Below are positions 45,429 to 59,044 of a stretch of 64,000 bases of DNA, piece after piece; position 1 is the first letter of the stretch, and each line of letters opens with the position of its first letter. Both the position numbers and the translations under genes were made by a program. Where the stretch lies: positions 390,001 to 454,000 of the forward strand of contig JAODUP010000951.1 of the NCBI GenBank assembly GCA_025642065.1, given 5' to 3'. This stretch comes from Paralvinella palmiformis. Lineage: Eukaryota > Annelida > Polychaeta > Terebellida > Alvinellidae. Under the pieces are notes generated by a model. That model saw only the letters and a list, made by a program, of their open reading frames with translations. It ran no database searches and had not been told where the DNA came from.

Positions 45429-46389
45429 TTTATTGGTTGGCCTGAACGCTGCAGTATCGCCTAGAGATCCAGATGGAGTCGCCTCGCCACAGTAGGCCAA
45501 ACTCGGCGACATCTAACGCGAACTGCGGATGTCGGGACGATGGCAATCCGGATATAGTTCGGGATTATTTCAAAACCGAAGATCTTGCCGCCTTTTTGAA
45601 ACGTAAGCGGTACAACGTGGATACCGGCTGGTCGTGGGTAGTCTTAGTGGGAAGTGGCGTATCGAATCTAATACTCTCCTTGATCTATACAGTTGGCATC
45701 TTCAATGTCGTGTTCCTGGACGCCTTCCGGAAGGACCGCCAGACGACGGCATGGCTCGGAGCGGTACAAAGCAGTTTTATCAGTCTCATGGGTAAGTAGA
45801 CGTTATTCCTGCTTGCCAGCAGTTTTTTCCCGGATTCGTTTGCAGTAAAACCCATCGAATAGGATTTGTCTTGCCATCAAGTTGTCTGTTAGCAGCAAAC
45901 GTGATAGATGGCGTTTATATCGATCATCGCAGTGAGATGGAATTCAAGTCAAATGCTCCCTGCATAGATCTATGTCTTTTGAAATGTTTTATCCACCGAT
46001 GGAAAGGTCCAGGGATGATGGGCTCAGTTCTTCGAGGGAAGAGGAATTGTACTCCATCCCCGAAGAAATGAGCTCATCACCTGCTCACAGTTGACTATAA
46101 TTGATCGAATTTTGACAGGTCTTCCCGCCGGTTACGTCAACAACAGGCTCGGTCCACGCATAACCACTATGATAGGAGCTCTGTTTGGAGGAGTCGGGTT
46201 CTTCTTGGCTTATTTTGCCGACGGTTTTCTCTTCATGTTCCTCACTTACGGCATCCTGGTTGGTATGTGCTGACAACAGATATCTCTACTTCACTAACAC
46301 ATTTTATAACACCGAAACAGCGTTTGTTTTGTGAATTATTCTGTTTAAGCCAATCATAAAATTTGTCAGCTTTTAACGTTTTACTTATA

Positions 46390-46428
<39 letters not shown>

Positions 46429-46749
46429 AACTTATCAGCACGCTATTCACATGAAGCTTGGATCAGAGTGCGGCAACATTTAGCCTTTCACACAGTAATT
46501 ATTCTATCTGTTTCTATAATAAGGTATTGGTAATGGCTTGGTTTACCTTCCCTGTGTTGTAACTATTGGCTTCTACTTCAAACGCTATAGAAACCTGGCA
46601 TTTTGCATAGCAACCTGCACGGTTGGCATAGGTACACTGTTATTGGTGCCTATTTTGAAATACTCTATCGATACCTACGGCTGGAGAGGATGTATGCTGA
46701 TCACATCTGGTAAGTGGTCTGCCTTATATATATATATATAGATAGATAG

Positions 46750-46780
<31 letters not shown>

Positions 46781-49079
46781 ACAGAGAGATAGCCAGATTA
46801 GTCGACCTTTAAAACAGTCCGACTTATTATACAATCAAGGATGATAAGGGCAATAAATAATTGCTAGATCGAATGACGATTTCGTTTACAGGAAAAAAAG
46901 TTTTGCTATGATGAAGGTCATCTGCAGTTTCGCTTTCTAAACGTATAACTCTAATCCCAACCCTAACATTCCGCAGAGCATTTCTCGCCTAACCGTTATC
47001 TGATTGAACCAAGGGATCGGACCGTATTGGCTACCGGCTTTGGTAGGATGATTACAGGCTCTTAGCAGTAAAGCGGTTCTTCTATTTACAGGACTATATC
47101 TCCAGACTTTAGTGGTTGGAGCAATTATGCGTCCGCAAACAATACCAAACGAACTGCTGGAGATGGAAGTTGATGGTAGACCCAAAGGATACCAGTCGTC
47201 GGCCAGCTGGTTAACGGCGAGCGTCATTTCTCTGGCTTCCATCTCGTCGGCAAGGCCGAATTTAGGCGAAAAAGCCGCGAGGAAAGTCGCCTCTTCGTCG
47301 TCGTACGAGCTTAGACCGGAGTACCTTCTTCGCCAGAAATTGTGCGATGGCTCCCTTTCACAGAGTTACGGCAATCTGCCGGTTTCTACGCCAACCGACC
47401 ATCAGCCACTAAACGGAAAACTCCCGCAGTTCGCAAAACCGGTCAAAGAGAATGGGCAGCTGACGGAGGTGGCAAGCGAGGATTGCACTGGCGTAGACGA
47501 TGACGAAGTCAGCGAATCCACCACACCAGCGGTCCACTTCTCGGGTACTCCACCAAACTGGCGGCGCCTATTCTCCAACAAGAAGCTGGTAATCTTAAAC
47601 ATTCACTTCTTCTTCTCGAACGCCGCCTGCTTCATTGGTTACGTGCACTTTCCGGCCTACTTCCTGAACAAGGGCGCATCGCAAGCTGATATAACCTTGA
47701 TGATGATCCTGATCGGGATCAGCAACAGCGCCAGTCGTCTGCTGTGCGGTATTTTGACCAACGGGATTGAGGATACAGTGCTGCTGGTCTATATGTCGGC
47801 CAGCGGTCTGAGCGGTATAGTACTTCTCCTTTGCCCGCTGATATCTTCTTTTCACGTTGGCCGCTTGATGTTCGCAGTCACCTTCAGTCTCTACGGGAAT
47901 GCCTTATCCGCCCTCATAACGCCAGTGACGCTGGAGCTGTGTAGTATGGAAGAACTATCCGTGGCCTATGGATTAGAGCTGTTTATTGGCGGACTTAGCG
48001 GACTGGTTGGCCCTCCTCTAGCAGGTTTGCTCATACTTTATAGTTAGCATAGTGATCCAGAATCCTGACTGATGATTTATAGTTACTGTGGCGATCAAGA
48101 GAATTGTTTTTCTTGGCATCAGTAGACGTTACCGTGGTCTAATTGGTTCCACGGTTGGGTAGAGAGTACCAGGATTCAAACCGGAACTGGGCTATGATTG
48201 GAAGCTGTTTAATCACCCCATTTAGGCTGTCATCTATTTTAATTACTATTAAATATCTTAGTTTAAAATCATGTGTTTCAAGTTATTGCTTTCTGATATT
48301 TTTTTCTTCTTCTGAAGTATGTTTCATAGGCATGCACTGCATAGCTATAATTTATTTTGAACAGGATGAGGTACCGGTAAATCAAATTCCATTGTATTCA
48401 ATATTATACAGGTGTGCTGCCATCAGACCTTTTTAATGCGAGAAATAGGTTGAATTATGGGTATATGAGCTCCTCATGGTCAATAATAGGCATTTGTAGA
48501 TTTTAGGGTTTAAATTAATGTTTCAAATATTAGTCAAAACATGACTAAAAATTGGTAACAACCTGGAAAATATAATTTATCATTATAAATGTTGACTAGA
48601 GCCTGACAATGGTAACCGTAACAGATAAATTTCAGACAACTTGGTTTAACTTACAACAATTCGTGTAGAAACAACACCGACAAAAATATGATGAATTGCT
48701 TCAGACCTTATTTCATACCGTTACCTATATTGTAGGTTGGTTGTATGACATCAGTGGAGATTATATGCTGTCATTTCTTCTGGCTGGTAAGTATGTTGCA
48801 TGCAATTCACGCACACACACAGAGGAAGAAAATGCTGATGGATGTCTTTACTGTTTTTTTAATATTATTAATGCCAAATTAATTGCGTTTGCCAGCTAAA
48901 ATTCCCAGCTGCTATAAAATCTTAACAATGGTACTGGATGTGGTGTTTTAGTGTTTTTAATTATGTTGTTATATTCTCTTTCTGATTTAGGAAGTTTGTA
49001 TATGTCGGGAACATTACTTCTGATGTTAATACCAATTTTGAATAAATCAGAGGCAGCTCAACAGACAGCAGCAAGCTGA
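45429..49079 (+). CDS. SLC16/MCT-like transporter, copy 2 (intact)
   Basis: Coding exons are 45473-45791 (the exon itself starts at acceptor 45429), 46119-46262, 46524-46709, 47092-48024, 48736-48786 and 48991-49079. All introns are GT...AG and phase 1, each splitting a glycine codon. They give an uninterrupted 573-residue protein. DTGWSW (50-55) and TM1 come first, then GYVNNRLGPR, and the TM5 signature FYFKRYRNLAF at about 171-181. A long cytoplasmic loop (about 229-375, with SQSYGNL) leads to TM7 from about 382. TM8 contains GISNSASR, with N428 and R432 where MCT1 has D and R. YDISGDYMLSFLLAG follows near TM12, and the C-terminal tail is short. The first exon encodes a longer N-terminus than in copy 1. 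It lies about 8 kb downstream of copy 1 in the same orientation, so a tandem duplicate. Function: MCT-type carrier of a small organic anion or amino acid, substrate unknown. Confidence 0.93.
46388..46427. repeat. TA/CA compound microsatellite
   Basis: (TA)n followed by (CA)n in intron 2 of SLC16 copy 2. A (TA)n/(GATA)/(TG)n block lies just after exon 3 (46725-46780). Confidence 0.95.
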
Positions 49080-51540
49080 ACAATAACATTATCCGCAGGA
49101 TGGTCAATGAACTGTAGTCAATGTGCATATACTGTAAAACATACAGACTCCAGCTACTTGATAACTTCATTATGGCCAGTTTAATGTTTTAATCATGAAT
49201 GAAAAATTGATTCAGCGATATGGTTGATATCACACACATACACAATTTATAACAAATTTGGGTATATAAGCAGTACACAGTGGCAAATAATAGGAACATT
49301 TTTCTTCTTTTCAAAATACAATCTATCCAATGGTGTTGTTGGGATGACACAATAATTAAGTGTAATCCATTTGATCCAGAGAAAACTGGACTGTGTCTGA
49401 TAATAAGGTGGCCCCGAGATAAGCACAGAATTGAGTTTATTTGTTCATGAAGTCAATATTCAAAGCTAATTTTCAATACAAATCATACTCACACCAATAT
49501 AAAGTAGTGAAGTTGTTTTTTTTAAATCTTATAGCGGAAGACTTTTTTTCATCAACATTTTATATAAATAGACTTGGTTGCAAATCGGTTTATATATATG
49601 GTGGATGGTATGTTTATTGGTTCTATGATTCTAGCCATATTAAGAGGTTACAATTTTATGGATATATTAAATATGTTAATACCAATATTACTGTTGTTCC
49701 CAGCGTTTGTTGCACGTACGAGAGGCGACTCGTTTGGGAAACATCGATACAATATTCCGAGAATAGCGTACAAAAATTGGTCAGAGAATTCATTCTGCAT
49801 ACACCTGAAACAACGCGTGCCTCGTCTCTTTGATTCAATCTCTTCTGATAACATAGAACATTGAATAACAGAAAACAACAATGACTGAAGTTGATGACGG
49901 CATAAAACGTCACTCTCAGTGAGAGCAGATGATCTTTTATCCACTTAGCTTTTATAATACGTACAAGTCTTTGTGGCAGTAACATCTTCGTGATTTATAA
50001 CATACACTATAACGAACTAGTTTGTAACAACATAGCAGACAAAGTTCCCATAAAGAATTAATTTTCTAATTGTGCAAGAACTCTCTGGACATGTCGGTGA
50101 ATTATTTGTTTGGCGCAATTCTATTCATTCGATGATAAACCTGAAGGCAAACTTCATGCTAGGCATAAACACTAGTTCACAAATAAATAACACACGGAAC
50201 AAGTCCAAAAATTACAAATAATTATACAAAATGTTAACAACTATGTAATAAATATAATGCATTTCACTCTACACACTAACAATTACTTAACAAGAAACAC
50301 ATAATACATTCCACTAGTACAAATAGCATGATTCAGTTAATACGAGGATTGTAATGGGTTAATAGTAATTTGGCTAATAATCAACATGGCTGTTACACTC
50401 TTAGATTAAAGGGACATACATTGAATCTATCAATTTCTTTATTGAGTTCTCGGTATCAAATTTACCACCGAGCCATTGCAGTAAGTACTTTTTTCACTCC
50501 TTGTTCATCAATATTTGTTAATAGGACATCCTTACTTGTGCGTCCAGTTTCAGCAAGGGACGTTTTGCAGATGACACCAGCTTGTCTGTTTTCGCGGGAA
50601 CATTTTGTTTATCCTCTATATAAGGAAACATCCCACAGACACAAGTGGAAATCAGAGCTGAACCCACAAAGTGTAGTTTTCCAGTGCAATGTTCTAACAA
50701 TTATGTTATCAGGGTCCAGGGATTATTTATGAAGTCATACAAGGAAACTGATGTGCATACAGTCACTCACATTTCATATTGGACAGGCAGCATTATTTTA
50801 TGTCACTGATCTAGTGGTCTAATTCTTCAACAAATGTCATCTCTTCTTTTTAGAGGTTCATGACTATCCTAGCTGTCCAGGCAATTATCGAAACATAAAC
50901 ACCGACCGACAGAAAACTCTCCATTTATTTGACTATTTTGGTTATGAAAATGATGCGTCAACGTTCATAATCTTGTAAATGTAGCTCTAACAGACAACAC
51001 CCCCCCCCCAAAGAATTAATCATGACTTAGGTAAGTCACAAGATTCTGTACATTGCCCTTTAATGTAGCTAGCGTGCAAAACATATACCACATTTATGCA
51101 TTGTAGCTTCAAGCTACATAACATTTTCAGCGAATCGATTCACCAAATTACTGGCTTATGCATTACATGGCACAGTGCCTAATATCTTACACTAATAACA
51201 CTTATAATAAACCTCACTGACCTCAACCAACTGAGAAGACAAGATTAAAACCAGAAATACTTGTTGGCCCTTGAAGTGATATCAATGAAACGATAATTTA
51301 TATCACAGACATTTTCTACAATGCCCCATTCTATAGCCCTTTGCATTGTTATAGTCAATGAAGAGGGCATTCTCCTTTGTGTCTTAAATACAAAACAGTG
51401 CGGTCAATAAGTAGACCATTCAAGAAAGACTAAACAGTATGTTTACATCTGCAGTTCATACACATTTCAGTCACATGACTGACAATATCATGTGAGAGCC
51501 ATAATACTTATGATAAGGCACATAACACAATTAAGCGACT
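49080..51540. other. Intergenic stretch, nothing recognised
   Basis: Includes the 3' flank of SLC16 copy 2. The open frames at 49441-49864 and 50370-50732 have hydrophobic stretches but no family resemblance, splice support or start context. A poly-C run lies at 50999-51009. Confidence 0.45.
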
Positions 51541-51549
51541 AGTAGTGTA

Positions 51550-51800
51550 CTGATAATGCTTTCTTGTTTGCAGCAAAACACATTCTCCACATGAAGCCAA
51601 ATGCAGATTTTGAAGAATAAGCCAAAATGCCACAATTCACATTGTTTTTAAGATTGTCTTTCTCATGTGACATATTGATAATATTTTCTTTATTGCAACA
51701 AAACACATTCTCCACATGAAGCCAGGTGCAGATTTTGAAGATTAAGCCAAAACACAACAATTTACATTGTGTTTACGATTGTCTTTGTCATGTGACAACT
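51550..51800. repeat. 125-bp tandem duplication
   Basis: CAAAACACATTCTCCACATG with AAGCCAAATGCAGATTTTGA starts at 51574 and recurs at 51699 as the same 20-mer followed by AAGCCAGGTGCAGATTTTGA. Similarity runs on to GATTGTCTTT.TCATGTGACA in both units, with a few substitutions. It lies in the 3' flank or UTR of the coiled-coil gene, and the second unit carries that gene's first AATAAA. Confidence 0.9.
51689..51694 (-). promoter_or_regulatory. Candidate polyadenylation signal of the coiled-coil gene
   Basis: AATAAA on the minus strand about 210 bp past the stop codon at 51903-51905. The equivalent position in the other duplicate unit lacks it. Confidence 0.45.
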
Positions 51801-51902
51801 GAAGGAATAGATGATACTTCTCAGCAATTATCTGTGTTTGGAATCAGAGCCACTTTATGCAACTCATATTTTTCCACTATTTAATCAAGTACGGTCTTGT
51901 GG

Positions 51903-54900
51903 TCATTCAATATTTTTGGTCTGCTTATGACCAATTGCATCTTCAGTATCATCATCATCATCATCTCCCATATTTTCAAGTTTTTTGTCATTTTCATGCT
52001 CCTGCTGTATCTGGTCCAAAATTCTTGGCTTACAAGTTCCAGGCCGGAGTTTGCTCAACTCTCGGCTTCTAGTGACATCGTCCGTTTTTCCGGCACTGAG
52101 CAGCTGGGTGTGCGTTTCCGACTTGGTTTGTGGCGCACTGCATGGTCGACATTTTGATGGATGCACATATTTGTCATAGCCAGGATCGGTGGCAGCCAAA
52201 TTAACCATGGCTCTGTTTCTTGTCTCAATAATTGCCTATAATGTGAAGGATAAGAAACAGATAGGCAGCTAAAGAGAGCATACACTTCTCGAATGGTAAT
52301 CAAAGGCTAGAAAATATATGATGGGAACATTATGGACATTTTAAAATCTTCCTACTAGAGTTGATTATATTAATATCATGTTTTGAAATAAGCAACAGCA
52401 AGAACCTTACAAAAACAACAACTCGAGTACCATACACTGAAAATGTATTATTCAATTTCCCTTGAAATATTTACTTGGATTGCTTCCACACATCCAGTGC
52501 ACCACTGTGAGTGCCATGAAAAGGTATACCAGACCTTTTGTTGACTTTTCCAAATAGCTTGTGAATAAATAAGAGGCCCTGGATTGAATCTCAATAACGC
52601 GTTATATCCCCCTACTTTATCAATATCTAATGATCTGAGCACTCTACTACAACAACAGTACCGAGGTAATTGGGGATTTATGCTATTCTGTTTGCAGTTT
52701 TAGACTTAGTAATCTTCTGATAAATCAAATATGAAGATTTAAATGTTTGGTTAAATCATAGAAAGTCAATAAAAACTGTAATGGGTGGTATATATATATA
52801 TATATATCAAAAACAGTGATTATTAATAATTGTCTGTTAATTAGTGTTAACTATCTCTTAGACGCCAAAGGTCTCTGACAAAGTAGAGAAACTTTTAAAT
52901 TGTTAATAAATAGACAGGTCCCACTTGTATTATTCCTACACGACTTCTATACACACACGAAAGTCTGACCATCGGTATATCAACACTGGAACAAGTCACT
53001 TTCTTTGGTCTAATGAATGTTGTTAAAATGGTGGTTTCTTATCAACTAGACCTTGTACTTTGTGTACCCATAAACTAACTATTTTACTGCATTATTATTA
53101 TTTACTGCATAAATAAAGAACTTTATAAATTGAAGCATGATAATATGCTGATGGATTGGTGTACTTAAATACATACTTAGAGTTGCTTGGCCAACTACTA
53201 GATAAAACTAATCTAAGTATTTATGTTAATAATTGTATTCATTGTGGATTAAGTGCCTTTGACAATCTTGTGTCTTATATTGGCAGTGCTACTAAATGTT
53301 ATAGTAATTGATCAGTTTGAAGGAATGTGACTTCAATTTTAATACTAAATTGTTTGACAATGTTGTCTATGTTAGAAGTGTGCACAATTTGAATTCATAT
53401 AAACAATGTCTATTACGTAATCAGAACAGTTTTAAGGATTTTAAAACTGACTGTCAGCAGCTAGCTTGGAAGATTTTAATACTGAATACTTATTCATAGT
53501 TGAGAACTTCACAAAACCACTACATAGAGTATGATGTTACACTAACCCTCATTGTGTCTTTAGCATTCTGCAGTGTGTCCACTCTAACTTTTTCGGCTTC
53601 GGCTTTCTCATCAAACAGCTGGCCACATTTCTTCACATATACCCTCCTGAAGGTAGAAACGGGCGTTAATCAATGACAGTAATATAAACCATTACCACGA
53701 CATCATTAACTGTCATCGGTAAAACTCCCATTGGCATTAATGACATACATCCTCCATGAAGACAATTTGTCTGTCTGTACAAATAAATTATCAATCAAAA
53801 GAAATGAAAATCCTAAATACATATTTAAAATTTCTTCCAGGTTCAACTGATATGAAGCTATTGGCTCATTTCTGCCTTGCTGGTAAATATAAATGCAACT
53901 TTTTACAGCCACTTTTGTGGATGATGATGATGATGATGATGATGATTGGTGTTTTACGACATTACCTTTGGAGGTCTCTTGGCCCATTTAGCCTACCAAG
54001 TGCACAAAAGTGGCTATAAAACATCAATCATCATCATCTCAGATGTCTGATTCCAGACTGTTCATGATATCATCAATGTAAATAATAAACAGCAATGGTC
54101 CCAAGATGAATCCTTGAGGACGGCCTGCTGTGACATTGTGTCTTTTAGATTTTGATCCAGTCGGTGTTTAGTCTTATTTTGCGTTTGCCCAGGCAGGTGC
54201 ACATCAGGTACAGAGGTCCATTAATTAACATGTATGTACAGAGGTCCATTAATTAACATGTATGTACAGAGGTCCATTAATTAACATGTATGTACAGAGG
54301 TCCATTAATTAACATGTATGTACAGAGGACCATTAATTAACATGTATGAACATGTCACATCAGTAGACTGTGCTGCCAATGGTACAAATAATATGTAATA
54401 TAATAATACCTCAAATAATATGTCTGTAAAAACCCCATAAGAGATTTAAAAGATAATTATTATTTATCAGTGAAAGTGACGACCTTGAACAGGTGTGTTT
54501 TTAGAATGGATTAGAAATTTTCAACAGACGGTGGATTTCTAATATCTGCCAGCAACCTATTCCACAAAGTGGGGGCTGCTACACTAAACGCCCAATCACC
54601 ATATGACTCGTGGATTGATTTTAATGTTATGATGGGTTATATAATCTTAAGCTATAGACATCACAAGCTGAGTCCATTAGTTCGGCAATGTGATTTATGT
54701 CTGTATAATCACATTGCTGAACTCTGTTCATTCCTGTGGGCGATAGTAAATTCCAACCAATATTGATTTTGGTATTAGTTTAACATCGAGCCATAAAAGT
54801 TCAACCGATTGATTTTCTAAATCAATTCTTCTTTTTCATGGCAATGTGCAATTAGCATAGCTGCATACACCCCCACCACATCCTTTCCTGTCCTTACAAT

Positions 54901-55789
54901 AAACACCATAATCTTCCAATATAATATTTTCATTGTGTGTATGTTAACCACAAGCGGGTTGGCGGGAAAATAATAATAAAAAGAATAAAAGTCAAATTTA
55001 TTTCCTGGCGGCGAGTTCCAGCTGTGGTCAGCGGGTTTATAAAACGAGTATTCAGAAAGACAATGGCCTAAAGAAATATTCAACAAAGACAAGGAAACCA
55101 GTTTGATTAAGCCGTGATCTCAAGTTCTACCCACTACCGTAAACGAGCAGCAATGGCAGATTTCACTATTTATGAATGCAAATGATCCATCTGTCATTCT
55201 CTGATGATATACCTATAGATACTGTAGAATTGGGAAATGTTATTATTCTCCCAAATAAAGAGCTGGTATATGGTCCCAGTGATAACCATCAATGACATAC
55301 CTCAATTCCGTATTCTGAACCATCAAGCTGTGTATCTGATCTTTGTATTTGTCATCAATAATCTGTAATCTGTCTTCAAATGTCTGCTCATAAGTTGCTA
55401 ATTCAATTTTCTGTTAAGACATCAAACAACATAGTTCATGTTTCACTAGATGGGTAAATTATTTTAACACACACACACAGAGTTTTAATGTCTCTCTCTC
55501 TCTATTGCATAGCACCTCAGGCCAGGCACTTTATAAACACACACACACACACACAATCAATTTATTTCAAACTGAATCTAGATTGGCATTACATAAATAT
55601 ACACTAAATGAAGTGAGCACGCAGCAGATACAGCTTGGGGTTGCACCAAAGATGTTAAATCTGTAAAAGGACACAACCCGGTATGTTTTAACAGACACAA
55701 CAATAAAAATATAGGGAGGTTACATGTGTATGTCTGGTACCGGTATGCACGTCATTGACAGATTACCCATTAATTAGGACAGTAAGTCA

Positions 55790-55825
<36 letters not shown>

Positions 55826-57050
55826 CCCATACAATATTAAAACAAATAATAAATTTACCATGTCTGCCAGGTGCCTGGTCAATTCTGCCGTCTGCCCACA
55901 AACATCGTCATAGTCATTCCTCAACTGTTCCAGTGCTTTATTTGTTTCCTTTTTGAATAAAAATTGATTAGCAAAAACAAAAAAGTAAATTCAGCACAGT
56001 TTTATATAATAAATAAATTATCATTACTATCAACAGCATACTTCCAAATACATTCTTTAACAAATTACATGTTATGAGTTACATGTGTTGTGTTTATATC
56101 AATAGTTACAAGTCTGTGTTTGTTGTGGATCATTTTCAATCCCGTTAAGAGCATGTGACCATTTTTCAAGGAAGCTTCATGATATAAATATTATTGTTGT
56201 TGTTGTTATTATTATTATTACATTATTATTATAATAAAACATCCAACATTTATAATCATAGTATGAAAAATGGAGTCAAAACAACCAAGTCGAAATGAAA
56301 TGTAATCACCTCAAGTTCTTCTTTGGTCTTCTTATAATCCTCAAGTTCTCTTGCTGCACCGGAAAACTTCCGTAAAATTTGCTGAAAGACAAAAACAAAA
56401 GCACAGCACATTACTATCTTTGTGCCAAATCACCATTCCATTGGAAAACAAGTAGCAATTCATGTGATCTGAATGTTAATCATTTATAAAGTGCCAATAC
56501 AGACATTCATCTCTCTCTTGTGTTCCTGCCTCAGCTGCTCGATGTCTCGCTGATGTGACTGGGTCAGGTCAGCTTTTTCTGCAAGTCTTTCTTGTAAAAC
56601 TTGGTTTCCTGCAGAGCAAGAAAACGTGAACTAAAACTTAGGCCACGAATGGCACATAGAAAATGACTTCGAGTTATAGCAAACATAATTAAAGTAAACA
56701 ACATAAAATTGACACCTAGAGAATCAATTCCAACTCTTTTATTTGTTATTTATAATACCTTGCACTAAAATTTGCAAACATTCAAAAATTCATCACCAAA
56801 ATGGGTATTTCTTTATCCTTACCGATTATGGGTTAATTTACATGAGCGGATTATCATATGATTCCATTTTTGTGAGGCGTGTGTTTATGTTTAAACGCAA
56901 ATCAGGATTATTGGGGATATCTCTCACAATTATGATGCTACTTTCAGAGATTTGATAAGCAAAACTTCATTTTATCTTTGATTGCAATTGAATCTTTGCA
57001 ACTACTGACACAGCATGAATGAAAGAGTAGTGTTTAAAAAAAGAGACAAA

Positions 57051-57086
<36 letters not shown>

Positions 57087-58990
57087 CTGCATCTGGCCTC
57101 ATGGGTATAGTGTGGGATTATTTACCCATGGTTATGGTCATGGTGTGTAGGAGGTTGAACGTTTGATTCCTGGCCATTGCATTATAGTAGTTTTTCATCC
57201 AACCAGACAACTGGCAAAGTTTTCTCCACTGAATATGCCACATATTGTAAATTATAAATTATTTAAAATTAGTTCCTTTGATGAAGTTGTAAATTACAGA
57301 CCATATGTGTTGCCCTCATTTAAGGGTGTCAATCATATAAAATAACTAGCATTTCAGTCATTATTAATATTATTATAATATATACAGTATATATTTGTGC
57401 ATAAGTCGCACTCGTATTTAAGATGCACATGTTTTAGGACGAATACCCCCCCCCCCCCGGAGTTGAACCTGCATATAAGATGTACTAAAATCAGCAATAT
57501 TGATTCAAAACCAATCATCATCACTCTCTTCACTGAATATCTGTTTGTGTGTCATACATGTCCTCATACATGTTGTCGCTTTCCTTGTCAGTGTCGGATT
57601 TGTCATACTGTTCAGCCCACAATACCTCATCTTCCATGCCATCTAAATCATTGCTGATAGAGCACTTCTTGAACGATTTGGTAATGATGGCAGGGTCGAT
57701 ATAATCCCAGGCCGTTTTCACCCACTGAGTGATAATAGGTAATAACGCCCGCTTCAGGTTCCCTGCTGCTGTGCGTTTGTTTCCGTAATGCTGTTTGAAG
57801 TAGTTTATTAGTAATTCCCCCGGGCCAGCTTTGGAAGTAATTAGATCTAACACATTGTTTGCTGTAATAAATTTCCTTTGATGCGGCTTCTATGATCTTT
57901 GTGGTCACGTCACTAATTAGAGGATCGGATTAAATAATCAGGGTGGTTATCACAATTAAGTTTGGATTTGAAAGTCAACATAGAAAACACACCTAATAAA
58001 TTTGTTTATTGTTCATATATTCATTATTAATGCTAAAAACAATATTAATAATATTATATTAAATTATCCAAAATATTACATCCGCTTTTAGTATGACCCA
58101 AATATAAGATGCACTCGATATTGATATCGATTTCGGAGTATAAAAAGTGCGCCTTATTACTTATATGAGTATACACAGTATATATATATATATATATATA
58201 TAACATAATTTATAGGATTTTCATGGTGTATTTCAGTTTATGAAATGGTTTTCTTAAACTGATACGACAACTATCCAATTCTGTTGTTGAAGATTGTATT
58301 AATGAAAGTGTGGATTAAACAAAATATAGCTCTAACAAAGACCTCCAAAATAAACATTTGATAGAGCCATTACTGAAACACAGACTGTTCAATGGGTATT
58401 GTTACATGTCTGAACTCAGCTGACAGTAGTCAAAATCTGAATCAGTGGTTAAGAAATGAACTTGAAAATCAAATATTTCTAAAAGGAAATTTATGATACA
58501 GAATTTGTGTGAAGTAATTACCTTGATAAATAAGGGCTGCAAACAATCGAAGTCAATGTGAATGAAGTTAAAAGAAAACAGCAGCATATATTTTACTGGA
58601 TGATTATAGTAGTAGCTCTAAGGAATTTGTTAAACATACCACAAATATAAAACAATAAACACAAAATACACCTTAAGTTACAAAACCCCAACCAACTTCT
58701 TATAAATAGACTTTTCAATGATAATTAAATTACTAACTTAATTCCTTCAGTTTTTCTGCCAACAAGTCATCCTGGTTTTCTCTCAGCTGTGCTTCACGCT
58801 TCTGCCATTTCTCATCCATCTCCATCTGGATCTGTGACTTGTATGATTCAAAGGCGCCTTGTAGAAAATCCATTTCATTGCGCATCTTAGCTAAAATACA
58901 AGACGGAAAAACTTGGTCTGTTATAAATCATGTTCAATTGTAATCATATTTCTATTGAATTAAACAATTCATATAGATATGAGTTATAAA

Positions 58991-59044
<54 letters not shown>

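Noticed and set aside
48128..48200. tRNA gene candidate (GTGGTCTAATTGGTTCC and GGATTCAAACC)
   Set aside because: The boxes are tRNA-like, but a cloverleaf could not be closed by eye. It is more likely a SINE or tRNA pseudogene trace in the intron of SLC16 copy 2.
49441..49864. Overlapping open frames with hydrophobic segments downstream of SLC16 copy 2
   Set aside because: The superficial likeness (MLIPIL) to the last SLC16 exon does not extend; there are no splice sites or start context, and the gene already has its stop at 49077-49079.
50370..50732. 120-residue open frame as a gene
   Set aside because: No domain, poor start context, and composition typical of AT-rich non-coding DNA.
53838..53881. 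AG|GT...CTTGCTG|GTAAAT segment resembling exon 5 of the SLC16 genes (GSTDMKLLAHFCLAG)
   Set aside because: Splice-like borders and the LAG|gtaa end are suggestive of a third decayed SLC16 copy. However, the segment is shorter, lacks the YD..GDY motif, and no neighbouring SLC16 exon could be found.
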